Position numbers and translations under genes: made by a program
Shown: one piece after another, positions 35,100 through 42,814 of the stretch
How the letters are laid out: each line of letters starts with the position of its first letter
Numbering within the stretch: the stretch's first letter is position 1
Source of the DNA: Methylophilus sp. 5
GTDB taxonomy: Bacteria > Pseudomonadota > Gammaproteobacteria > Burkholderiales > Methylophilaceae
Assembly (NCBI RefSeq): GCF_000515275.1
Contig: NZ_KI911560.1
Location: forward strand, 1,922,001 to 1,986,000
DNA length: 64,000 nt
Direction of reading: 5' to 3'
Notes under the pieces: generated by a model
Seen by the model: only the letters and a program-made list of their open reading frames with translations
Database searches by the model: none
What the model was told of the DNA's origin: nothing

Positions 35100-35756
35100 T
35101 CAGGCCACTTCCCTGGCTGATTTGCTAGTGGCCCCCGCTATGGGGGCCAAATGGTATTTCAGGGCATAGTGAATCAGCGCAGCATTATTCTGCACATGCA
35201 TTTTTTTGAGGATCTTGGCGCGGAACACGCTGACAGAGCCGGGTGCGATATCCAGCTCCACAGCGATCGCATTCACCGCCTGGCCTTTAATCAATTTGAA
35301 AAATACTTGCAGCTCACGCAATGATAAACGCTCATGCAGCATGGGGTCGCTGTTAGCGGCTATTTGTTGATGATGAGGCAAGATATAAGGTTGCCCGCGC
35401 GCGATGGCCTTGATCGCTGGCATCACTTGGGCACTGTCTGTTGTATAAGACAAATAACCCGCGCATCCCAGCCGGATAAAATGCATCATGCGTTCAATCC
35501 GCTCACTGCCGTTGATAATGAGGACAGGCAGGTCAGGAAAGGCTTGCTTGAGGTCGCAGAATACTTCCAGGCCATTGGTTTCTGCTGCGGACACATCCAA
35601 AATGATGACATCGTAGGCATGCTGGCGGATTTTCAATATGGCGTCATGCACACTGCCGGCTTCATCGGCCAGGTGCACGCTATGGTCGTCGTTGACCAGC
35701 GCCTTTAATGCGCAATGACTCAGCGCATGGCCGTAGATTAACAATATATTTTTCAT
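35100..35756 (-). CDS. LuxR-family response regulator with degenerate receiver
   Basis: 218 residues. The N-terminal receiver fold keeps the phospho-acceptor Asp54 (VIILDVS) but the acidic pair that binds Mg2+ is replaced by Tyr8-Gly9 (ILLIYGH instead of DD) and the conserved Lys is replaced (GYLSYTTD). A C-terminal LuxR helix-turn-helix follows (LSLRELQVFFKLIKGQ, IAVELDIAPGSVSVFRAKILK; in parts). It probably acts without phosphorylation. It is the last gene of the cfa-like, dehydrogenase-like, regulator operon on the minus strand, 30 nt after the middle gene. Confidence 0.85.
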   Translation of the reverse strand: MKNILLIYGHALSHCALKALVNDDHSVHLADEAGSVHDAILKIRQHAYDVIILDVSAAETNGLEVFCDLKQAFPDLPVLIINGSERIERMMHFIRLGCAGYLSYTTDSAQVMPAIKAIARGQPYILPHHQQIAANSDPMLHERLSLRELQVFFKLIKGQAVNAIAVELDIAPGSVSVFRAKILKKMHVQNNAALIHYALKYHLAPIAGATSKSAREVA

Positions 35757-35786
35757 GGCTTGTCATCCATTTCAGGCTTAATGTGG

Positions 35787-36596
35787 CTATTTTTGTGCGA
35801 TTTTGCGGTTACCTTTCACGTGCCAGATCACATTGCCGACGTCATCTGCCACCAGCAGGTAGCCTCTTTTATCGAGCAGCACATTGGCTGGGCGCCCTTG
35901 TGTTGCGCCATCTTCCTGCTGGATGTCAGTCAGCACATCCATTGGTTTTTTCGCCAGTTTTTCCTGCGCTGCCGGTCGCATCAGTATTGTTTGATCAGCC
36001 GTTTCAGGATCGGATGTTTGTGTCATCTGTGTTTGCCCGGCCTGGTAGGGGAACAGGAGCAGGGCCTCGGCATTGGCGACATAAAATGTGTCGCCCACCA
36101 GCGCCACACCCAACGGGGCAGCGATATCCTTGATAAACACATACCGTTCGTCAGCAATGCCATCGCCATTATTGTCGCGTAACAGGGTAATTTGGTGCTG
36201 GCTTGCTGCCTGTTCATCTGCTTCATGCATCCACTTGCTGGCGATCCAGTTTTTCAGGCTAAACGCTGCATTTTTAGGCTGGGGATAACTCTCTGCCACC
36301 AGAATGTCGCCATTAGGCAAGGCGTATAACCAGCGTGGATGATGTAAGTCATTGGCAAAAGCAACTACATTAGTGCCTGGCGTTGAAATCGACTTTTTGC
36401 CTTCTGGCCAGCGCATGGTTTCTGCCGCCTGTGTGGTTGGAAACCAGTCTGCCTGGCTGATGACTGCGTCCGGATTCGTGAGCATTCCTGTGGATGCCGG
36501 TACTTTTGACGGTTGCGAACAACTGGTGAACGCCAGCATGCAAACCGAGGCAGTGAGTAGGCGTCGCTGAGGGGATGGTGTGAGCATGTTAAGCAT
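35787..36596 (-). CDS. Internally shortened sorbosone-dehydrogenase-like lipoprotein
   Basis: 269 residues. Lipoprotein signal with FTSC box, then the start of the L-sorbosone dehydrogenase/PQQ beta-propeller family (HHPRWLYALPNGDILVAES, ITLLRDNNGDGIADER, PLGVALVGDTFYVANAEALL). After PYQAGQTQ the protein jumps to the family's C-terminal end (DVLTDIQQEDGATQGRPANVL, LLVADDVGNVIWHVKG). Full-length members, from memory, exceed 400 residues, so the middle blades appear missing, in frame. It may be an evolved small propeller or a decayed enzyme. ATG 36596 has AGGAAACGG upstream; it follows the cfa-like gene by 19 nt. Confidence 0.8.
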   Translation of the reverse strand: MLNMLTPSPQRRLLTASVCMLAFTSCSQPSKVPASTGMLTNPDAVISQADWFPTTQAAETMRWPEGKKSISTPGTNVVAFANDLHHPRWLYALPNGDILVAESYPQPKNAAFSLKNWIASKWMHEADEQAASQHQITLLRDNNGDGIADERYVFIKDIAAPLGVALVGDTFYVANAEALLLFPYQAGQTQMTQTSDPETADQTILMRPAAQEKLAKKPMDVLTDIQQEDGATQGRPANVLLDKRGYLLVADDVGNVIWHVKGNRKIAQK

Positions 36597-36615
36597 ATGG
36601 CCGTTTCCTGGGTAA

Positions 36616-37902
36616 TTAAACGCATCGGCGTGTTGCAAGCACCTGGTGCATGCCTGTCACGCCTTGTTCAAACTGGATGACGCTAGCGGTCAAGGCCAGG
36701 CGCCAAATACGGTAAGTGCGTTCGCCCATGCTGGCCGCAATTGAGGCATGCTGCGCCTCCAGATTTTTCAGCCACTGGCGCAACGTCATCACATAGTGCC
36801 GACGCAAGCCTTCTACGTTAAAGACGTCAAAGCTGGCGTTATCTAGATGCTGTAACACCTGAGCAAAAGACGTTAACTCGCCTGTGGGATATAGCTGGCG
36901 GTTGATTAATGCGGTTGAGGCATCTTGCTGACCAGCCGGGCTTTCAGCCGTGATGACATGGCTCAACAATAATCCGCCGGGTTTAAGCGCGGCGTGTACC
37001 TTGGCCAAAAACGCAGGGTAATGCGCGGCGCCAATATGCTCGGCAATGTTGATACAAACGGCTTTGTCATAGTTGGCCAGTGCAGGCAGGGTGCGATAGT
37101 CAGCCAGTTCTATCTTGACCAGATGCGCCAGGCCTTGTTGCTGCACTCGCTTGGTTGCATAAGCATATTGCGCCGGGCTTGTTGTGATGCCGTGCACAAA
37201 CACACCGAAGTGTTTGGCGGCCCAGCATGCCAGGCCACCCCAGCCACAGGCGATATCCAGTAGCGATTCACCATGTTGCAAATGCAGTTTCTGGCAGATC
37301 AGTGTTAACTGTGTTTGCTGGGCTTGCGACAGCGTATTGGTCGTGCCGGTGAAATATGCACATGAGTGCAGCATCTGTTCATCAAGCCAGCATTGATAAA
37401 AATCATCCGCGGCATCGTAGCTCAGCGCTATTGGCGTGGGCGGTTGGCGTTGCGCAGAGGCGGGAGCGTGCCCAGTCGTCGTGTCATGTTCGTCTTGTGC
37501 AGGCGGATGATCTGCCAGCGTCAGTGCCCTGAATACCAGGCCTAGTTTTTCATGCAGTGGTAGCGATAGTGATTCAAAATGCTCGCGCAACTGCATGGCA
37601 GCATGAAAGTCGCCATGAATCTGTACTTCACCCGCGCAATAGGCTTCCATGAGGCGTTGCGGGTTGCTAAACCAGATCATGTCACGCAATACCGACGCCT
37701 GTTGCAGGCAAAAAGTAAATACGGGGGCACCGTCGCCAATCGTCAGTATGCTGCCATTCCACAAACGCACGGCAAAGGGATCCGCAAAGCCCTGAAATAA
37801 CCGGTGCAAAATATAACGCGCCTGGGCCAGGTCGTCACCACTTTCTGTGGACTGCTCCAGTGGAGATGACATGGCTAAGGCATGCACGGGATAACTACTC
37901 AT
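36616..37902 (-). CDS. Cyclopropane-fatty-acyl-phospholipid synthase-like methyltransferase (copy 1)
   Basis: 428 residues. An N-terminal lipid-binding domain (residues about 35-130; DPFAVRLWNGS, FSNPQRLMEAYCAGEVQIHGD) precedes the SAM-dependent methyltransferase: SYDAADDFYQCWLDEQMLHS, CAYF, motif I LLDIACGWGG, INIAEHIGA with the catalytic Glu region, and RRHYVMTLRQW. It probably methylenates or methylates unsaturated phospholipid chains. First gene of a three-gene operon; a palindrome of Crp/Fnr type lies 50 nt upstream. Second copy at 52846. Confidence 0.88.
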   Translation of the reverse strand: MSSYPVHALAMSSPLEQSTESGDDLAQARYILHRLFQGFADPFAVRLWNGSILTIGDGAPVFTFCLQQASVLRDMIWFSNPQRLMEAYCAGEVQIHGDFHAAMQLREHFESLSLPLHEKLGLVFRALTLADHPPAQDEHDTTTGHAPASAQRQPPTPIALSYDAADDFYQCWLDEQMLHSCAYFTGTTNTLSQAQQTQLTLICQKLHLQHGESLLDIACGWGGLACWAAKHFGVFVHGITTSPAQYAYATKRVQQQGLAHLVKIELADYRTLPALANYDKAVCINIAEHIGAAHYPAFLAKVHAALKPGGLLLSHVITAESPAGQQDASTALINRQLYPTGELTSFAQVLQHLDNASFDVFNVEGLRRHYVMTLRQWLKNLEAQHASIAASMGERTYRIWRLALTASVIQFEQGVTGMHQVLATRRCV

Positions 37903-37951
37903 GGCGTACTCCTACTCAAAGACTCAACATGCAAAAAACTTAAATTCTTAA

Positions 37952-37967
37952 TGTGTGCCAGCACACA
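37952..37967. promoter_or_regulatory. Crp/Fnr-type palindrome before the cfa-like operon
   Basis: TGTGTG-CCAG-CACACA, perfect arms of six, 49 nt upstream of the start at 37902. Same layout as the sites at 48955, 50962, 52324, 55565 and 56384. Confidence 0.45.
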
Positions 37968-38166
37968 CGATAGGTATCAACATGCTTGGCTTCTTGATGC
38001 CAATGCGCGGCCCAGGCAGATGATGATCATCTGCCTGCAGTGTAAAAATGAAGCTTGCAGCCAAGTATCGGGCAGTGGCTGATTGTGTTGTCAGACACGT
38101 CTGACAAGGACGGTTGGCATAGGCTGACAATCTGGCTGGACTGAGGATGTTTTGCTCAACAGTAAC

Positions 38167-38173
38167 TCCTACA
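38167..38173 (+). promoter_or_regulatory. TCCTACA motif before the small secreted protein
   Basis: TCCTACA, 96 nt upstream of the ATG at 38270. Confidence 0.4.
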
Positions 38174-38269
38174 GCCAAATCAGTGTTCGCCTACGGCGCC
38201 GCTTTTTTGGTGGCCATACAATGCATCATGCAGTGGTATCTCTTCCACCTTGTTAAAGGAGTAGACGGT

Positions 38270-38593
38270 ATGCAAAAAACACTCACCTGGATGTTATTGG
38301 TTGGCTCATTGTGTTGCAGTGTGTGGTCGGGGAATGCTTGGTCTGCCCCGCCGGTGAACAATACCGTACCGCCTTGCGAAGACGCTGCCATTTCAAATAA
38401 ACCGTCCTGCAATATTGACTCTGACAGCGTTAATAGGCCGCCGAAAATGCCACATGAGCGTGGTGTAATAGTCCCGCCAGAAGTGCCTGCTGAGGGCTTA
38501 CCCAACCAGAGTCAACGACGCCAAAACAGCCAGCCACGGCCCGATCCGCGCGAGCCTGTCGCGCCCGCCCAGGACAATCACTTAAAGAATTAA
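38270..38593 (+). CDS. Small secreted proline-rich protein
   Basis: 107 residues. Signal peptide MQKTLTWMLLVGSLCCSVW, cleavage near AWSA, then a low-complexity Pro/Asn/Gln/Arg-rich chain with two Cys (PPCEDAAISNKPSCN). AAAGGAG lies 8 nt before the ATG, which decides this start over an upstream TTG/GTG frame from 38147. No family recognised; it resembles the product at 40390 in size and composition. Likely periplasmic and stress-related by context. Confidence 0.65.
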   Translation: MQKTLTWMLLVGSLCCSVWSGNAWSAPPVNNTVPPCEDAAISNKPSCNIDSDSVNRPPKMPHERGVIVPPEVPAEGLPNQSQRRQNSQPRPDPREPVAPAQDNHLKN

Positions 38594-38634
38594 TGTTACT
38601 AGTACTTCATTTAGCCATGACCAAGGAGAACGCA

Positions 38635-39498
38635 ATGGAAGCTGTTGAAGAGAAAATAAATCCGCCACAGCATCAATATGTCCAGCCGGGGCTGGAGCAA
38701 GACATGCATCCGCAGCCGCAATATATTGCAGATGAATATGCCGGTAGCGATAAACTCAAAGGTAAGGTAGCGATTATTACCGGTGGCGATAGTGGTATTG
38801 GTCGCGCCGTGGCCGTGCATTTTGCTGCAGAAGGGGCCGATGTTGCGATTATCTATCTAGACGAGCACGCCGATGCACAAAAGACCAAACATCTAGTGGA
38901 GTCTTATGGCAGTCGCTGCCTGCTGATGGCAGGTGATGTGGCAGACGAGCAATTTTGCGAGCAGTCTGTGCACAATACGCTGCAACAGTTGGGCAAGCTG
39001 GATATCATCATCAATAATGCCGCGCAGCAATTTCCGCAGACCAGTATTGTGGAAATCAGCCAGCGGCAGCTGGAGCATACCTTTAGAACCAATATTTTCT
39101 CAATGTTTTATATGGTGAAAGCGGCGTTGCCGCATCTGCCAAAAAAGAGTCATATTATTAATACGGCCTCTGTGACCGCTTACCGTGGCAGCCCCGAGTT
39201 GCTGGATTACTCTGCCACCAAAGGGGCGGTAGTGTCGTTCACGCGCTCGTTATCGCGGCAACTGGTGCATCGGGATATTTATGTCAATGCGGTGGCGCCC
39301 GGCCCGGTGTGGACACCATTGATCCCCGCCAGTTTTGATGAAAAAAAGGTCAGCGAGTTTGGTAGCCAGGTGCCGTTAAAGCGGCCTGCGCAGCCGAGTG
39401 AGATCGCGCCCGCCTATGTTTTTTTGGCCAGTCAGGCGTCGTCTTATATGACCGGGCAAGTGATACACCCGAATGGCGGCGAAATTATTAACGGCTAG
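38635..39498 (+). CDS. Short-chain dehydrogenase (YghA/general-stress type)
   Basis: 287 residues. An N-terminal extension (PPQHQYVQPGLEQDMHPQPQ, DEYAGSDKLKGK) is characteristic of the YghA/YhdG stress SDR subgroup. Then TGGDSGIGRA, NNAA (QFPQTSI), INTASV, YSATK with catalytic Tyr-X3-Lys, and APGPVWTPLIPASF. NAD(P)-dependent oxidoreductase, substrate unknown. ATG 38635 is chosen since AAGGAG lies 6 nt before it, itself inside the longer frame. A terminator follows. Confidence 0.9.
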   Translation: MEAVEEKINPPQHQYVQPGLEQDMHPQPQYIADEYAGSDKLKGKVAIITGGDSGIGRAVAVHFAAEGADVAIIYLDEHADAQKTKHLVESYGSRCLLMAGDVADEQFCEQSVHNTLQQLGKLDIIINNAAQQFPQTSIVEISQRQLEHTFRTNIFSMFYMVKAALPHLPKKSHIINTASVTAYRGSPELLDYSATKGAVVSFTRSLSRQLVHRDIYVNAVAPGPVWTPLIPASFDEKKVSEFGSQVPLKRPAQPSEIAPAYVFLASQASSYMTGQVIHPNGGEIING

Positions 39499-39506
39499 CC
39501 TCATGC

Positions 39507-39561
39507 AAACGGGCGTAAACCAGACCTGATGCTGCCAGGCTTGGTTTGCGCCCGTTTTTTA
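39507..39561 (+). terminator. Terminator after the stress-type SDR gene
   Basis: Arms containing ACGGGCG-AAACCA and TGGTTT-CGCCCGT with one wobble pair, then TTTTTT. Confidence 0.8.
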
Positions 39562-39627
39562 TATCTGTTTCCTCCATGTATAAATCAGACATTCGGGCGT
39601 CGAGTTCCCGGTTTAGTGTCCGAATCT

Positions 39628-39634
39628 TCCTACA
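39628..39634 (+). promoter_or_regulatory. TCCTACA motif before the cytochrome cL-like gene
   Basis: TCCTACA, 102 nt before the ATG at 39737. Confidence 0.4.
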
Positions 39635-39736
39635 GCAGATTCCGCCGTTGTGACATGGGCGCCGGTTTTGCTTTTATTCATAATGAGTTGCGTGATCGAA
39701 TCAATCAACAACACACCCAACCATTAGGAGAACGAC

Positions 39737-40273
39737 ATGAATCACACCCTTGGCTTAAGCCTGTTGGTATTAGTGGCTGGACTCTCAGCCTGTGACAAAC
39801 AGGCATCTACTGCGAGCACTTCAGGTGCAGCTGCCGGTGGCGAGGCAATCAAGTTTGTCAAAACACAGGATGGTTCAGCGCTGGAAATCAAGCACGAATT
39901 ATTTGATACACCAGCCGCCAAGGAGTTTTTAGCCAGTGGCAAAAACCCGTATATCGGCAAAGACGATGCGATCGCCGCCGGTAAAAAGATTTTCCAGTTG
40001 TATTCCTGCACCCAATGTCATGGCCCTGAAGCGGGCGGGCAAGTTGGCCCGGCATTAACCGGGCCCAATTACAACTACGCCAAAGACGCCACTAATAAAG
40101 GCATGTTTGAAACCGTCTGGAACGGCACCAATGGCGGCATGGGAGCTAAAGGTAAAGGGTTGATGGACCCCTCAGATGCCAACAACGGCATCACGCCTGA
40201 CGAGCTATTAAAAGTCATTGCCTGGGTCCGCAGCCATGGCAGCCTGACGGGTAATGAAGATGCCGCCTCGTGA
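39737..40273 (+). CDS. Cytochrome cL-like c-type cytochrome lipoprotein (MxaG/XoxG family)
   Basis: 178 residues. Lipoprotein signal with LSAC box, so probably membrane-anchored in the periplasm. Single haem motif CTQCH. Surrounding sequence follows the cytochrome cL pattern of methanol oxidation: DTPAAKEFLASGKNPYIGKD, GKKIFQLYSC, GKGMFETVWNG-like KGMFETV, GGMGAKG, DELLKVIAWVRSHG (quoted in parts). In methylotrophs this protein takes electrons from the PQQ methanol dehydrogenase. No MDH gene is adjacent, so it may serve another PQQ enzyme or act as a spare electron acceptor under stress. A TCCTACA site lies upstream. Confidence 0.8.
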   Translation: MNHTLGLSLLVLVAGLSACDKQASTASTSGAAAGGEAIKFVKTQDGSALEIKHELFDTPAAKEFLASGKNPYIGKDDAIAAGKKIFQLYSCTQCHGPEAGGQVGPALTGPNYNYAKDATNKGMFETVWNGTNGGMGAKGKGLMDPSDANNGITPDELLKVIAWVRSHGSLTGNEDAAS

Positions 40274-40276
40274 TTA

Positions 40277-40283
40277 TCCTACA
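40277..40283 (+). promoter_or_regulatory. TCCTACA motif before the gene at 40390
   Basis: TCCTACA, 106 nt before the ATG at 40390, 4 nt after the cytochrome stop. Confidence 0.4.
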
Positions 40284-40389
40284 GCTTATTTGTAAAGGCA
40301 CTGACATACAGTGATTAATCGTCTCATTAGCATAAGGATAACCCTGCCACATTAGGCGGGGCATCTTAAAACGTTAAATTGAGGATGCG

Positions 40390-40683
40390 ATGATGAAAAA
40401 ATTACTTTTTATAGTGTTAGCCAGTACCTTAACCTGCTCAATGACGGCTGCCTTGGCGGCGCCAGCAGATACTGCACCGCCAGTACAACAGCAGAAAAAT
40501 CAGGTGCCGCAGACGCCACAAAATGGCGACTATCTGGAGCCGCAGCCAGACAACAATGCGGCAAGCAGCGATACGCAGGGAAAATCAGGCAGTGATCATA
40601 AACAGTCTAAGCCTGGTAGCCTCGAAAAAAGTAAACGCTTTCATGAAAAGCCCCAAGACGGCGGCACGGGCGTGAAACCGTAA
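40390..40683 (+). CDS. Small secreted hydrophilic protein
   Basis: 97 residues. Signal peptide MMKKLLFIVLASTLTCSMTAA, cleavage near ALAA, then a Gln/Pro/Ser/Lys-rich chain without cysteine or clear fold (QNGDYLEPQPDNN, SLEKSKRFHEKPQDGG). Not recognised. Similar in style to the protein at 38270, and also preceded by a TCCTACA site, so the two may be co-regulated. Confidence 0.6.
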   Translation: MMKKLLFIVLASTLTCSMTAALAAPADTAPPVQQQKNQVPQTPQNGDYLEPQPDNNAASSDTQGKSGSDHKQSKPGSLEKSKRFHEKPQDGGTGVKP

Positions 40684-40788
40684 TGGCCCACATCGTCGGT
40701 CGCCCTGTCTTGCCATGAGGTTGGTGGCAATGACAGGGGCTAGCTAGATTTATCCACCTGTTATACCTCACTAAGCTGGAGAAAAATC

Positions 40789-41127
40789 ATGACTGAACAA
40801 GACCTGAAAATGTGTATGGAGCTCTGCAAAAAATGTGCTGAAGCTTGTGAAAGCTGTGCCATTGCTTGTGAGTCTGAGGCAAACCCCATGCTGCGCACCT
40901 GTATTGAGCTAGATATGGATTGCGCGGACTTTTGCCGCCTGACCGCTTCGTTTATTGCGCGTCGTAGCGACTTTGTTGAACTGGTTTGCCAGGACTGTGC
41001 GGAAATTTGCACCGCCTGTGCCGATGAATGTGAGCAACATGCCTCTGACCATTGCCGTGCTTGCGCGCAAGCATGTCGTCGTTGTGCTGAAGAGTGCCTC
41101 AACGTTGGCGCGGCTGCATATGCTTAA
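40789..41127 (+). CDS. Csp-like four-helix copper-storage protein
   Basis: 112 residues with 19 cysteines in helical CxxxC and CxxC spacing (CMELCKKCAEACESCAIAC, CQDCAEICTACADEC, CRACAQACRRCAEEC). This is the pattern of Csp/DUF326 four-helix bundles, which hold many Cu(I) ions on the inward-facing thiols. There is no signal peptide, so it is the cytosolic (Csp3-like) type. In methylotrophs Csp proteins store or buffer copper. An antisense open frame over the same DNA is not believed. Confidence 0.9.
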   Translation: MTEQDLKMCMELCKKCAEACESCAIACESEANPMLRTCIELDMDCADFCRLTASFIARRSDFVELVCQDCAEICTACADECEQHASDHCRACAQACRRCAEECLNVGAAAYA

Positions 41128-41149
41128 TATACAAGTGGGTGGTTGTGCG

Positions 41150-41184
41150 GGCAGGGCGTGATACCTGTTATCACGCGTCCTGCC
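41150..41184. terminator. Hairpin between convergent csp and sheath genes
   Basis: GGCAGG..CGTGATA pairs with TATCACG..CCTGCC, imperfect. It lies between the two stop codons and can serve both genes. Confidence 0.6.
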
Positions 41185-41186
41185 GG

Positions 41187-42644
41187 TCACCCATTCTGGC
41201 TGATAGTTACTTTAAGTTTTAACACAATAAACTCTGCTGGCCGTACCGCGGCCATGCCAATTTCAATCCGCATCAGCCCTTGCACAATATCGTCGGCTGT
41301 CATCGTTTTGCCCAGGCCGATATTCACGAAAAAAGCATGCGCCGGTTTACTGCCTTGCAATGCCCCTTGCCGCCACAGCAAAGTTAAAAAGTGTTCTATC
41401 ATGGCTTGCGCGCGCAGCCAGGTGTTGGCGTCGTTAGGCTCAAACACCAGCGCTTGCAGGCCGTGGTTAATAGATGCCTCTACCCAGCTAAACAAGCGAC
41501 GTACGTTCACATAACGCCATTCGTTGTCGTTGCCCGCCAGGGTTCTGGCGCCCCATATCAGCGTGCCTTTGCCGGTAAATTTGCGGATGATATTAATCGA
41601 TTTGCCAGCGTCTGCGTCTACGTTGTAATCGGCTTGTTGCGCATTGGTGAGGTTAAGCACCGGCCGTATGGCCTGTTTAAGAGGCACATTGGCAGGGGCT
41701 TTCCATACGCCACGGCTATCATCTACCGCGGCATAGGCGCCAGCCACAGCACCGCTGGCAGGCAGCGTGTTTAAAGCAAGATTGGCGGCATCTAACCATT
41801 GTTTTGCCAGCACATACTGGTTGTATAAACGTTGGGTTAACGATTGCAGTTGCGCTTGAGATGCTGGCGTGGCCGCAGCTAGACTAGCTGCGCGTATCTC
41901 GGCAATGAGTGCCAGCATGCCCTGGTCTTGAGTCAATTGCTCTGCACTCGCAGTGGCGCCGTCACTTTTGCGTTTAAACACCAGTTGCTTGAATTGGGTG
42001 GCTCTGGCCAGGCTGGCAATCAGCCATGGCCCGTAGGCTGCCCCATATTTAAGATGATCCATGCCCAGGCTTTGCCTGAAACGGGCAGCTTCAGCCGCAA
42101 AGTCGACCGGGTTGTTTTGTAAACGTAAATCAAACAGCACAAAACGGTTTTGTACCCGTGCGCACTGCGCCAGCGCCGCTGCCTCCAGCGTATGTGGCTC
42201 TTCACAGCATGACGCTTCCGGCATCACGATTAGCGTCGGCAACGGGTCTGTTTCAAGCGCATTTAAACCGGCGGCTAGCCGGGCGGCCGTCAGCTCATCA
42301 CTGTAATCGCCCACCGACACAATCACGCATTGGCTACCGCCATTGGCAAAAAATAGCCGCACACTGTCATAGAGATAAAAAGGCTGATCAACAGTTGCAG
42401 CGATCACTTGCTGTTGTGCATTGAGCCATAGCGTGACCGTTGGCGTGGATGCAGCGCCAAACAGCGCCTCATATGCCAGCAGTGACGTAATTTTGGTTGG
42501 TGCCAGCAACAACGCAGTGCCTTGTTGGTCTGCACGTTCGGTATAGCCGATAAAGGCCGGGATAGCGGTTGCTAATGCTGGAATGCTCGGCGGCAGCTTG
42601 CTCACTTCTTGTATATAAACGCCGGGCGTATTGTAAACAGCCAT
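41187..42644 (-). CDS. Contractile phage-tail-sheath-like protein, solitary
   Basis: 485 residues. N-terminus MAVYNTPGVYIQEVSKLPPS is the standard opening of tail sheath and eCIS sheath proteins, followed by TAIPAFIGYTERA. The C-terminus (NEWRYVNVRRLFSWVEASI, FEPNDANTWLRAQAMIEHFL, RPAEFIVLKLKVTI) is the conserved sheath core that makes the contracting tube and ATP-independent handshake strands. No tube, baseplate, spike or AAA+ gene is nearby, so this is an orphan. The ATG at 42644 fits the family start; the longer frame to 42701 does not. Confidence 0.88.
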   Translation of the reverse strand: MAVYNTPGVYIQEVSKLPPSIPALATAIPAFIGYTERADQQGTALLLAPTKITSLLAYEALFGAASTPTVTLWLNAQQQVIAATVDQPFYLYDSVRLFFANGGSQCVIVSVGDYSDELTAARLAAGLNALETDPLPTLIVMPEASCCEEPHTLEAAALAQCARVQNRFVLFDLRLQNNPVDFAAEAARFRQSLGMDHLKYGAAYGPWLIASLARATQFKQLVFKRKSDGATASAEQLTQDQGMLALIAEIRAASLAAATPASQAQLQSLTQRLYNQYVLAKQWLDAANLALNTLPASGAVAGAYAAVDDSRGVWKAPANVPLKQAIRPVLNLTNAQQADYNVDADAGKSINIIRKFTGKGTLIWGARTLAGNDNEWRYVNVRRLFSWVEASINHGLQALVFEPNDANTWLRAQAMIEHFLTLLWRQGALQGSKPAHAFFVNIGLGKTMTADDIVQGLMRIEIGMAAVRPAEFIVLKLKVTISQNG

Positions 42645-42763
42645 GTGTGGTGTCCCTGAATGTGGCAATGATGCTGCGCTGTGTGAGTGCGTAATAAACA
42701 CAATTCATTATAGGCTTGTTTGGCTGGTGGGTGAGTATGTGAGAGCGGCGTAAAACGTAAAAC

Positions 42764-42796
42764 TGCCCATAGGAATCGCGTGGATTCCTATGGGCA
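42764..42796 (-). terminator. Terminator of the BON gene at 42815
   Basis: Perfect 14-bp stem (TGCCCATAGGAATC and its complement) with 5-nt loop; on the minus strand it is followed by GTTTT. Confidence 0.85.
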
Positions 42797-42814
42797 AAGT
42801 TAAGCGCGAATCAA

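Larger units (their letters stand above)
37903..38269. promoter_or_regulatory. Palindrome-rich intergenic region between divergent genes
   Basis: 367 bases without a gene. It holds TGTGTG-CCAG-CACACA (37952-37967), a 12-bp arm perfect palindrome around one base (38013-38037, arms CAGGCAGATGAT and its complement), a second with 9-bp arms TTGTCAGAC / GTCTGACAA around AC (38088-38107), and a TCCTACA at 38167. The first is placed to regulate the cfa-like operon; the others face the small secreted gene at 38270. Confidence 0.6.

Noticed and set aside
40761..41102. Long minus-strand open frame rich in Ser/Gln opposite the copper-storage gene
   Set aside because: It is the antisense of a Cys-rich CxxxC repeat gene with a recognisable family; no ribosome site and repetitive composition explained by the other strand.
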